From Opisthocomus hoazin (lineage: Eukaryota > Chordata > Aves > Opisthocomiformes > Opisthocomidae), in contig NC_134433.1 of the NCBI RefSeq assembly GCF_030867145.1, positions 9,995,216-10,059,215 of the forward strand: a DNA stretch of 64,000 bases. The letters are read 5' to 3'. Positions 34,901-46,900 of this stretch are shown here, piece by piece; the stretch's first letter is position 1; each line of letters opens with the position of its first letter. The position numbers and the translations under genes are program-made. Below the pieces are notes generated by a model that was not told the DNA's origin, ran no database searches, and was given only the letters and a program-made list of their open reading frames with translations.

Positions 34901-37900
34901 CTGGGACCGCGGTGTCCTGGAGCTGCCTCTCTCCACAGAGGAAGATTTCAACTTCCCCTGTTGCATCTCCCCGATATTTTCCCTGGATTGGGGTTTTTTT
35001 TTCCCATCACGGCCTGATGAGAGCACAAACTCACACATCTCCCCAAATTTCTCTTTTCTTGCCCCATCCATCCACCCCGAAACCCTCTGTGCCCAGGATC
35101 TGCTGCCGCTCCCACCCGTGGGCTCTGGCCGCTGTCACTATTTCTTGCTAATTACATTTGCCTTCGTTACCCGGCCCCTAAGGGGGGACCCAAACGGTGC
35201 AGCCGTACTCGGCCCCTGGCTGGAAATGAACACAAAGTCGGAGGGCTGAAAAACACAGAAATGCATTCTACCAACGGCACAAGGAGACGGGGAAGAGAAA
35301 AGGAGGGAAGAAAGAAAAAAATATTACGTGGACAGGGCAAAAAAGTATAAATAAAGAACGTAAGAGAAGAGCATGGCTTTGCAGCTAACTGGGGAAAACC
35401 ATACAAATCAAAAAAAAATTATTAATAGCCACCAAAAAGAGACAAAATGAAAGAAAGACAGAGAAGGAGAGCGAGAAAGAAAGAGAAAGAAAGTCAGAAA
35501 GAAAGAGAAAATAACATTAAATCAAGCTACGGTGCTTTTCAACAGGCTCATCTGCAGAAGTGAACGTGCAGAGGTGGACGAAATACCTACCTTCGCAATT
35601 GGCAGTGACAGGAATGCGATAATAAAAAAAGAAAACAATAATCTCCACATTTGGAGGGCAGAATGGGAAAAAGACAAGGACTCTTTAGTACGGCGATCCA
35701 GACCCCTCGGCTAATCCCATTTGCTTTGCTTAGATTTTATAAAATTACTTATAAAATTGGTCTAGTTAGCTTTCTTTTTTTTAATTTCTCTTTTTTTAAA
35801 CGGAAAGGCTGTGGCCGGCTGCCGAGCAGGGCGGGCACGGGGGGGGTTTGCTGGCTGGTGTCTGTAACCCGGCTGCATTTCGGTCTTCAAAAGTCGCTCT
35901 ACAACACGGCAAAGTCCCGGATAACATGCAGGGAAGGCGATGGATGGAGGTGGGACACGGCGAGGGCTGTTGGGCTGTGTTGGCCCAAAGAAAACCGGAG
36001 AGAAAGAGGGGCCGGAGGGTGCGTGTGGGTGAGGAGGAGGAGGAGAGACCCGGGAGGAAGGCTGGGGGAGGCAGCAGGGATGGATGGAGACGGGACCGGG
36101 TATTTAAAAGGGAAGGCAACGCTGCGCAGCGCCCTGGGGCACCTCTTCTTCTGGGGGTGCTGAGGGGCACGGCTCACCCCGGGGATGGGCTGAGCCCGGC
36201 GCTTTTGGGGGGTCTGGAGGAGGCAGGGGGCCAGGTACTGGGGCTGCTCAGCCCTCGCCCTGCCGGGATGCAGGATGCGGGCGCCTGGGTGCGGGATGGC
36301 CGCAGGGTGCTGGGCCTGGGGGGGTCAGCAGATAGCCCAGCACCCAACGGCCTCATCCTGCAGCCGCGGAGGAGAAACCCCCCGCGGCCGCAGGGTCCGG
36401 CCGCCAGCCCAGGCACGGGGCCGAAGCCAATTCAAGGAGGCAAAGGGCAATTCGCTCCGCAATTCCGAAGCGAGCCCGCTACCTTTGTGGTGTCGAGCTG
36501 CTCGGTTCTCTTCCCTTTTAAATTCCTTGTTCAAAATATAGAAAATGGAAATACAGTGTTCAGCGGTCATAAATATTTAGAAAACACATCTGCTTTTTTT
36601 TTTTTCTTCTCCACATTAACACACACAAAAGCAAAAAATTCTAGAACAACACGACGACAACAGGGGGGTAAAAAAAAAAATGAGAGAGATGTATATCGTT
36701 TGCATTTCTGTACATCACGAGGGAAAAGAAATCATGAGAAAGGCAACTAAAACAAGGAGGGGGGAAAAAAAAAAAGCACGTTTCATTGCCCTTCCCTCCC
36801 CCTCGTCCCTGCTTCTGCTGAGCAAGAAATGGAAGTGTATATTACCGTTTGGGTTTTTTTCAAATGGGAGGCTAAAGAAAAACACAGATGGGATTAAAAA
36901 GAAAAAAAAATAAAAAATAGAAACCAGAGAGAGAAAGAAGAGAGAGAGAGAAAAAGAGAGAAAGTTGTCGGAGAAAAGTCCCGCTGGTGCCGGGGAGCCG
37001 TGGGAGCTCGGCGGCCTGGGCGATGCTGGGTGCTGGGGGTGGTGGGCACGGGGAGAGCGGGGCGAGCTGGGCGCCTGGGTGGGTGCTCGGCACCCGAACC
37101 CCCCCACGCCCCAGCCAAAACCACAGGAAAGAAGAAAGCAGAGAGGTGCCTCGAGATGGTGGGCAGGGTGCTGGGTGCTGCTGGGGGTGCTGGGTGCTGG
37201 GCTGGGGAGCCAGGGAGGGTGAAGGGGGTGTGAGGAGGGGGTGGGGGGCTCCTGGCCCCTTTTTCTGGGGTGTACCTGGCCCTGCAGGCGTTGGAGTGGC
37301 AGCTTTGGGTGCTGCCAGCCTGGGAGCGTCCCCATGGCACCCTGCCGTGGGAATAAAGTCCCCTGGGGCGAGCGGGGACCTCTGTGCCCCCAGCAGTGGG
37401 GTTCCCCCATGCGCTGCCTTCGCTCAGCCCTGCCGCCAGCCCCCTGCCAGCCAGAGCAGGCTCCTCGCCACCCCGGCACTGGTTAAACTGGGGCTGGCCT
37501 CCTGGTCCCACTGGGTTAGGGCTTTGCCCCGCTCAGTGCGGGAGCAGCCCCCCGGGCTTCACCAGGACCCCCGGGACACCAAGGCAGAGCTGGGGACACC
37601 AAGCCCCGATGTCACCCGCCATGGGGACCCTGAGTTCCTGAACTCTGAGCACCCAGCACCAAACCCCCTCCAAAGCCTAGCCTAGCCTAACACCAGTCCC
37701 CAGAGTGGGTGCTGGGGTCCTGGGTGAGTGCTGGTGCTGCCATCTTGGCACTGGGACGGGTTGGGGCTGGCGGGGAAACAAGAATTTTCCAGCTTTACCC
37801 ATTTCTTGGCTGTCTGGGCTCAATCCACTCCCAGGGAGGTGCTGAGCCCAGCAGTGACCCTGGCAGGTGACACTGGCCTGCCAAGCCATCGTCCCTGAGG

Positions 37901-40900
37901 GTGGGTGACATCCGTAGAGCGATGGGTGGCCATGGTGGGGTGGGGGATGCCCTGCTGGCTGCCCCGATACCTGCCCCGAGGCGGTGGGCTGGCTCCCCCG
38001 GGGAGACCATGCACCCAGCGGGAGGCTGTGGGTGCTGGGGGGGTGCAGCCTGCACCCCGCATCCCCCCGTGTGCCCAGGCTGGGCGAGGGGGGAGCCGAG
38101 AGAGCGGGGAAGGAGGGGAGAGGAGAGCCAGGGTCGGGGGTCCTGCGGAGGGAGGAGTGGAGGGAAGCGAACGGTGATCCAAGAAAAGCCTACGTACATC
38201 CGAGGGCTCCGGGAGCGGGGCTCCGTGGCTGTGGCGGCCGTTCTGGGCGCTGCCCTTGTGCCCGTTCTGGTGCGGCGAGGCCGAGCGGCGCGGCGACGGG
38301 GACGATGGGCTGCGGCTGGAGCGGGCGCTGCTGCCCTTGGGGCCGTCCGGCCGGCGCTTGGGGCTTAGCCTGGGGGACACCGCACCCTGAGCCGCCGGCA
38401 GCCCCCCACCCCGAGCTGGCACCGCATCGCTCTGCGTGGCTGCGGCAGGGCCACCGGCCCCCGCTGAGTTGGCGGGGCATGGCTTGCCGACACAAGCAAT
38501 GGGGTGAAAACGGGTGTTTTGTGCTTTCTGAAGTTCAAAATTGAAACCTCCTCCAGGCACCGTGCTCCCAAACCCCCCAGAGGTGCTGCAGCACCGTCCC
38601 CTCCGTCCCATAAGGGTCCTCGCCATGGGGACATCTCTGCCACCTGCCTCCCCTCCCTCCAACTCCAAAGGTCCCCACCGCAGGGATATCTTTCCCACCC
38701 ATCTCCTTGCCCTCCATCCCCCAAGGGTCTCCATCCCTAGGACACCTCTGCCACCTGCCTCTCTGCCCTCCATCCCATAATGGTCCTCGCCATGAGGACA
38801 TCTCTGCCACCTGCTTCCCCGCCCTCTGTCACCAAAGGTCCCCATCACAGGGACATCATTCCCCCTCATCTCCTTGCCCTCCATCCCCCAAGGGTCCCCA
38901 TCCCTAGGACACCTCTGCCACCTGCCTCCCTGCCCCCCAGAACAGAGGCTGGGGGGGCCACTGGCAGTGAGGGCGGGGGTCCCGGGCTGCCCCTACCTGC
39001 CGGGGGATTTGGAGCCGCTGTCATCGGAGGAGAGCGAGACGCTGTGGGAGCTGCAGGAGCTGCGCCGGTGTGAGCGCCAGGCCGGGGACTCGCTGCGGGA
39101 CCTATGGAGAGAGCGGCCGGGGGGCCGAGGGGCAGGCTGAGCCGCTGTGGGGGGCACGGAGGGGGCCACACCGCCCCGCTCCCCCTGCCATCCCAGCCCC
39201 TCACCTCTTGCGCTCTTTGTTTTTCTCTTTCCGTTTGTTTTTGGGGCTTCGGGACCTGAGGGAAGAGCTGAAAGCTGCAGAGACAGGAGTGGGGGCGGCC
39301 CCCCCACCCCCAGAGCCACCGAGGCTGCAGGAGGAGCAATGGAGAGGCCCAGCCCGGGGCTGGGCTCCAACAGCTTCAAACCACGGTGGGGGTCCTGGCT
39401 GCACCCGGTGGCTGCGGCGCTGGCAAAGGGAGCACAGCCAGGGCTTGCCCTGGCCATGGCTGCCCAGTGTGACCCCTTCTGTCCCGGGGGACGTTCGGGG
39501 CCATGTGGGACCCTGCAAGCACCCAGAGTGGCCCCGTGCCACCTCCAAGGGCAGGGGACACCCAGTGGTGTCTGGCCATGGGGTGAGGGGGACGGTCACC
39601 AGGCAAGGGACAGATGGACAGACGGTGGGTGATGGCAGCCCACGCTCACACCCACCATGCCTGATGGGTCCATCCCCTGCCCAGTGGCTCACGGTCCATC
39701 CCCATGGGTGGAAGGGATGGGGACAGCAGGAGGGCTGGGGACAGCAGGAGGGCTGGGGATAGGGGGTCCCCGATGGGGGAAGCTGGCAGCCAGCACTGGT
39801 GGCAATGTGGTGGCTCCCGGTAGCGGCCACTCTCACCTGTGTCTTCTCTTCTTCCGTGACCCCGACTCAGACCTGAGGGATGAAGAGGAGGCAATGATGA
39901 AGGACCCATGCTGAGCTGGCCAGCAGGGAGCAAAGGCTGGGCAACACCAGGGGATGGGGACAAGGGCAGGGGGGTGGCCCTGAGATGGGCTGCGGGATGG
40001 GGCAGGTGACAGCTGCTGGAAGGTGATGACCCCATGAAGAGCCATCAGCAGCCATCTCTGTCCCTGCCTCCATTCTGCCACAGCCTAAGGGCTTGGGCAG
40101 CCGCCAACCAGCCCCGCTGTCCCCAGCCGGTCCCACTGTCCCCAACCAGTCCCACCGTCCCCAGCCAGTCCCACTGTCCCCAGCCAGTCCCACCATCCCC
40201 AACCAGCCTCGCTGTCCCCAACCAGCCCCGCTGTCCCCAGCCAGTCCTACTGTCCCCAACCAGTCCCACTGTCACCAACCCAAGATGGTGTCCACCCTAC
40301 CTGTCGCGTCTGTGTTTCTTTCCAGTCTTCTTTTTCTTCTCCTTGCGGATGGGTGAAGAGCTGTCGCAGCTGAGGGGGGGGATGGAAAAAAGATCAGGTG
40401 TCCTTGAGCGGGGAGCCAGGGACATTCCAGCCCCATCCCCGTGGCCCAGGGCAGCCCGTCCTGCCACCCCCCCAGCACCCTGCTTCCCCTGGACCACTGA
40501 CAGGATGCAGGAACATCATGTAGAAGTGATTTCCTGGGGGTATTTGGGGTGGGGGATAGAAAGGGGCTTTTGGCAGACGGGTTCCGGCCGCCCTCGGTGT
40601 CCCATTGCCACCTGGTGGGCTCTGCAGCCTCCAGCAGCAGACGGGGCAGCCAGTTCCCACTGGGATTTCAGAGGGGTTCAGCATGGGGCAGAGGTCGGCC
40701 TGTGCCCGGTGGCCATGCATGCCCGGCGGGCACCCCGCAGCCCACCCAGCCCGGCGGGTACCCACCTGCGCTCTGAGCCGGGTTTCCTCTTTTTGCTGCC
40801 GTGGGGAAGGCGGAGAAGAAAGGGACATTAGGGACAGCATCGTGCCCAGGCAGCCAGCGCTAACCGGCGAGGGCACCAGCGGGTCGACAGAGCCAGACCC

Positions 40901-43900
40901 TGCAGGGAGCCAAATCCTGCCCGGTGCTGTGCCCTGTGGCAGCTGGCTCCTTCCCAGCACGGACGGGGCACGGTCCCAGCGGTGCGTGCAGCTGAGTGGG
41001 ACGGCAGTGCGTCCCACGGCGCTGCGCGTATGCGCACGCGGGTGTGCGTGTCGCACCGTCGGTGTGTGCAGAGGCACTGCACCTTTTGAGGGTGCACACC
41101 TGGGGGTGCACTGATCCCCGAAGTGGGGGGCTTGCCCCACCAGAGCCTGGGGAGGGGGTGAGCTGGGAGGAGAGCTGCCATCCCAGGAGAGGGGACAGCG
41201 CAGGGACAGCCGGGGACTCACCGGCTCCGGCGGTGACCCGATTTCTTTTTCTTTTTCTTCTTGGGCGGAGGAGAGGTGGAGCTGCTCGAGCGCCTTTTCA
41301 GCCTGAGAGAGAGAGCAGGTAGGGTTGGGGGAAGAAGGGACAGCCCCCTGGTCCCTGTGTCCCCCGATGGGGATCCCCCGTGCACATCCGCACCCCAAAA
41401 TCCCCCTAGGCGTGCGGCCGGACCTGTACTCGCGGTGGCCGCTGTCCTCGCGGTAGCACTCGGCCGAGCAGTCGCACCGCAGCAGGCAACCCTCGCCGTA
41501 GTCGGGGTACTCCACCGCGTACTCCTCCCCGTCCACCTCACGGTGGTTCTCTATCACGCTGCCGAAGGAGAAAGCGCAGGATTAATTTGGGGCTCCCATT
41601 CCCCATCACCCACCGGAGCGGCCGGGGGGAAGCCTGGGGCAGCCCTGGCGCGGCTACAGGAGCTGGGGGACATCCCCTCCGCCACAGCATCCCCAGGGGA
41701 CCCTGGTCACTTCACTTGAGGTCCACACGCAGCAAAGCCTCGTGGCGGGGGTCTTCTCGGGGTCTGCCTGAGAGTCCTGACCCTACAGAAATCCCCGTTG
41801 GGCTGGTACCAGGGCTCAGGCCACTGCTTCCCCGTGGAGTCCAGCCTCAGCATCCTTCAGAGCCCCTTTTGGCACTGCCCAAGTGCTGGGGCTGAGCAGG
41901 GCTGGGGTCAGCCCGGGTAGGCGGCGGGGGGCTGGATTAGGGCGAGAGGAGCTGGCAGGAGGCTCGGGGATCCGGGGATTATCCGTCCGCTGGCGGGAGC
42001 TGCCCGGGATGATCCGGGCTTTGAGGCTGGCATCCCAGCGTGCTGCCGGCTCGGCACCGGAGCTTCAGGCAGGTGATGGGTGATGTTCCCCTCCCGGCCA
42101 GACGAGATGGGCTGGGGGGACATCAGGCCTGGAGCCATCAGGGTCTCCTCTCCCTCCCAAGTGACTTCATCAGCATTAATTTTTCCCGCTGCCATGGAAA
42201 CCGGCGGGAGGTTGCCATTGACTACCGGGGCTGTCAGCAGGGCTTGGCAGAGGCCTGGCAGCCGGACTGGGCAGGCAGGAGGGGCCCAGGGGTCCCTTGC
42301 CCAGCCTCGCCCTGCCACCCCCAACCTCTGCCATCAGCCCCAGGAGCAGCATCCAACCCCCTGGGGCCTCTCGTTTGTTCTCGGGGGGTGTAGGACATCT
42401 CACCCTGGGAGGGATGCGGCCGTCCAGGTGCTCTGGAGGGAACCGTCACGGATGGGGCTGTGCCTGGAGGGTCCCTGGCATCACACCCACCCTGGGCTCT
42501 TGCTTCCCAAGGAAGATGTGCCCTCGGAAATCTGACATGGGCTCCTCTGCCCGTCCCAGCCTGGAGTCATGCATCGGGGGATGCTGGTGAAAGGCAGCCC
42601 CAGGGCACGGGTCCCTTGTCAGCCCTGCCAGCACCTCCCGCTGAGCGAGGGGATGCTCCCAGCTCCAGCCGGCAGATTCGAGAGCCGCACGTGCTGGCAT
42701 CCCTGGCCGCAGGCAGGCCCTGGGCTGTTTAACCCAATTAAAAATCGTTTGGACCAAAACTACAAGCGAGACCTCCTCCCCCTGACCATGGACAATTGCT
42801 CAAGCGGATCTTGAGCTCCCTTCTGTGCCGCAGCCACGGCTTTCTGGGTCCTCTCCAAGCGACTCCTGCCTTGGCCATGCCCCCAGGGCAGGAACAGCCT
42901 TTCAACCACCCACCCAACCATGGGAAGGGAGAGAAAAGATGAAAAGAGAGGAGCAAGCAGGGATAATTCCCTGTTGGACTCTCCTCCGTGAGCGGGCGCT
43001 GCTCTGCGCCAGAGCCTGCTGCCAGCGTCTCGCCCATTAGCTGTGCTCAGCAGCTCAAGACGAGCTTGTGCTGCCCCAGTTCTCCCTCCCCGCCCGACAC
43101 ACGCTCACGTTTGCTTTCAATCCCACCAGCCTGTCCATCAAGCAGTTACTCCTCGGGGACCAGGCTGCATCGCCAGGCTGTGCCCGCACAGAGATGGGAG
43201 CTGGAAGAGCACAGAGAGCAAGCCGGGGGCTCAGGTGGTCACGGCTCTGCTCAGTGCCTCAGTTTCCCCTGGGGAGTTTTGCAGATGATGCTGAGCTTTC
43301 ACATCTGCTTTGAAACAAGAGCAGCTGGTCCAGATTCACACTCCTGGCAGCGAAAGACCGAGCTGTAAAAGTCCAGAGCGGTGCTGGAGCAGGACCAGCC
43401 CATGAGATGTTTTACTGAGTTCTATCCCAGCCACCGCAAGGGCTGGGGCCCCGTCTAAAGTTTATTTAACTCCCTTGTCCAGCCTCTTCAACCAGCGCAG
43501 ATCTTTCACACCCAGGACATCCTTCGATAGGGACTTTGGCAGCTGAGGTCCCCGCTGCATCAGGAATCATCTCCTTTGGACCTGGCTCCTGCCAGCCTCC
43601 TCCAAGCGCCTCCAGCTTCGCTCTCTTCGGAGCAGTCCTTTGCTTTGAGATGGCTCCTTCCAGCTCAGCACTATTATTTATAGCCCCTGGGCTAATCTTT
43701 AATGATTGCCCTTCATACTGCAAAAACAAGCCCACAAAGGTGACAGCTCGGGCTGCCTGGGTAACCTTAACGCACCTTCGGCTTCCCTAGGTGCTCGTTA
43801 GGCACCAGCCCCAACGAGCCTGCCCAGGAAGATGCCCTGGAGATGACTCGTGGGCAAAGGCCACTTGTTAACATGTCGGGCTTGATGCTCGGTGACCGGG

Positions 43901-46900
43901 GCAGGTTGGTTTTGCCCATGCCTTGTTTTTCCTGCCTGGAGAAGGACCCTGGATGTTCTGGGCTGCCCTAGGACCATGCACCCCAACCCAGGCTGGGCAC
44001 AGCGAGCTGTGTCCCTCCCTGCCCGGTGTGCTGGCAGAGCAGCAGGAGGAAGGCCCTCCCCACCACCACGGCTTCCCTGCCTCCCCCCTTGCCCTGATTT
44101 CCTGACCCTAATGAAGCATTAATATTCAGTGAACCTGCAGCATCTATTCCTGTCCCAAGTGACCTGGTTTCCAGGCTGATGGATGGCGCGCGCCGGGCCA
44201 GCCACGCTGCCTGGGCCATTAAGCATCGCGCAGATAAATCATCATCGAGCCAGGGCGGACCCTCTCGAGGCTGAGGACAGCCCTGAATGGGGCAGGAGGA
44301 GCGAGTGGCACGTCCCCAGCAGGAGCTGGGCTGCTTTGGGTACCTAATCTGAGCCCCAAGCCCCCCTGGGACAGAAGCAGCTCCCAGGGAGCAGGCAGTG
44401 TGAGGAGCGATTAGGAGGCAGATGCACGGGGCAGGAGCTCCTTGGAGAAGCTTCCTCCATGGAGCTCCTCTGGGTCACAGCATCCTGGTACAGACACAGG
44501 CTCTGGGTCTACCCAGGACAGAAGCAGGCTCGAGCCCTGTCCATCCAGCCTGGGCCCTTTGCAATAGAAATTCTTATTAGTATTATTAATTATTGTTATT
44601 GCTAACACTGTTCTTCCTAGGGTTACAGCACAGCAGCCAACCATTGCTCGGAGAGCCAGAGTTACCCAGCTTCACACCTGGAGACAGGAGGACTGGAAAC
44701 CAGTGCACGTGCCTGGCTGGAGGCAGAAGCTGCGATTTCAGCCCCGGAGAGAGCAGGAGAGGTGACCCAAAGAGGCAGGAGCAGGCAGAGGTAAGGCACA
44801 GCAAACCTGCAGCTTGGTCTCTGCCACCGGCCAGTGGGGCAAGCTAAGCATCAAGACCTTCTGCACTTCGGTTTCATCATCTGGGACACGAGCATTGCCA
44901 TGCTGGCCTCCCTGTACAGCACCCTGAGGTCTCCAAAAGACCAGTGCAGGATAACCTCTAACTTCTCCACAGGCAGGATACTGCCTAATAGAGGCAAACC
45001 CTGCCTCCAACCAACTGATCGACCAACCAATCAACCATCAAATCAACCAACCATCCAACCAGTCATCCAACCAACCGACCAACCAACCAACCATCAAATC
45101 AGCCAACCATCCAACCAGTCATCCAACCAACCAACCAACCAAGCATCCATCCATCCCTATTTACCCTCTCTACGTCCATCTATTCAACCATCCCTATATA
45201 CACCCTCTCCATATCAATCCATCCACCCACCCACCCATCCATCGACACTCGGAGGCAACGCGGGACATGCCTCTCTGGGATGAGACACACGCAGAGCGCA
45301 CAGATCGGCCGACTCGGAGCTGCCTCACTCACATTTGGCGCCCGTGCTGGTCCTCCCTGGTGAGCACGCCTTCCTTCTCCATCAGCATTTGCCGAAAGGT
45401 CCCCACTTTCTGCCGGATCTCCTCTTCGGAGTACCTGGATGGGCAAAGACACAGTCAGGGCTGCTATGGCTGGAGCGTGGGCTCCGCAGGGACCTGTTGA
45501 GGACCTCCATACCTTCAGGAGTGACATGTGTGGCGTGGTGACGGTCATCAGGGCCTGGAGGAGAGCAGGTCCCTCCACTTGGTCCCCTGCCACCACCCTC
45601 CATGCCCTCCTCTCTTCTGCCTGCCCCTCTCAGCAGTGCTTGGCAGAGGAATGGACGTCAGGAAGGGGTAAAAGAAGAGGATGACCATGAGGTTGCCATT
45701 CCTCCCCACCGCCCCAGGTTTTGGGGCACATCTCCGCTGAACACCCTCCGCAGCGCCAGCATCGCAGCTGGTGATGCTGGGGTTCACACCCGGCAGCTCC
45801 GCACCACCACGAGCCTCCCTCGCTCGTCCCCGCACTGCGCCGGGGCCCCGGCAGCCGAGCCAGCTCTGCGCTAACGCCGAACGCTGACTCAGGCCGCTGC
45901 AGGGTTATTAACGAGAGACACTAATCACTTTGTCCCTGGCATCTGTGAACAGCCGCGGCAAACCACGGCGCTCCAGACGTCCCCGAGGCGTCCCCGGGGA
46001 GGGACGGGTGAGAGCCCCGGGCTGGCGGTCCCGTGCTGCATCCCACTGCTGCGCCCGGCCATCACCCTCCACAAAAAACATCCAAAGGGATGCAGTGGAG
46101 GGACCCACGGTGGTCCCAGCACCTTCCCTGGGGACAGGGCACAGGGAGAGGGACCCCATGGCACCACCACCCTGGGAAGGAAGGGGTCGGGCTCTGTGTG
46201 CAACCCTGTCCTCGCCTGCACCATCTGCAGGAGCTGCTTGTGGCCCATCCCGGCTGTCACGTCCCGTCAGCATCGCTGCTAACGAGCCCAGAAATCTGGG
46301 TGTCACAGCCTGGCCGAGCCCTGCAGTGCCGTGGGTGCAGGGGCCACGTGGCAGCACCCCCCCACCCCCCCCAGCATCCATGAAGGGGAACAGAGAGGAG
46401 AGCAGAATTAATATTAACGAGCTCATTTACACCGAAAGGCTCTCATTAATTCCCCAGCCGGCCAGGACTCCCGTGCAGGAGGAGGGCGGCTAACCAGGCA
46501 TGGAGGCAGCCCCGGCCGCTTCCCCTCGCCTTGCACCCTGCCCAGGGGTCCCAAAAAAGGGCAGCACCCCCAAATGCTGCTCTGCACCGTGCCCTCGCCA
46601 CCGGTGCGCCCAGCTGGGCAGAGCGTGGCCATCCCACGGGGACGGAGCCGCCGGCCACGGCCATCCCGCGGGGCGTCAGCCGGCCGGCGGCAGCGGGAAG
46701 ATGTCCGCCCGAGAAGACGAGCATTTGCCGCAGCGTATTACGAATGCAACCGATGCTCTCGGAGAGGGGACGCGAGGCCAAACAGGAGGTGACAGATGGG
46801 CCACTGCGGCTGGGCAGTTAGCAAATCTGCCGGGGGCAAGCCCAAGGCGAGGAACCCCCCCCAGCACCCTGCAACCCTGTGACGGAGGTGGGAGCACCCC

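Larger units (their letters stand above)
32438..38197 (-). other. SRRM3: SRRM3 intron 11 (largest verified intron)
   Basis: 5.76 kb between exon 10 (ends phase 0) and exon 11. On the sense strand it is remarkably rich in T and CT tracts (plus-strand A/GA tracts at 32640-32750, 32860-32960, 33190-33280, 33585-33650, 34620-34690, 35290-35330, 35440-35515, 36890-36965). It holds the candidate microexon at 33487-33506, a tiny acceptor-donor pair at 33660-33672 and a candidate in-frame exon at 35171-35245. The parts near 36200-38190 are G+C-rich without recognised features. Confidence 0.85.

Noticed and set aside
35582-35600. Minus-strand GCGAAG|GTAGGT as a recursive splice site in intron 11
   Set aside because: AG|GT juxtaposition behind a T-rich tract is suggestive, but the -3 base is A and the AG-free zone is only about 50 bases. 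Below the level I would report.
45010-45245. Regular direct repeats that could suggest a CRISPR-like array
   Set aside because: Short tetranucleotide units without unique spacers, in a vertebrate intron. This is a simple-sequence repeat.
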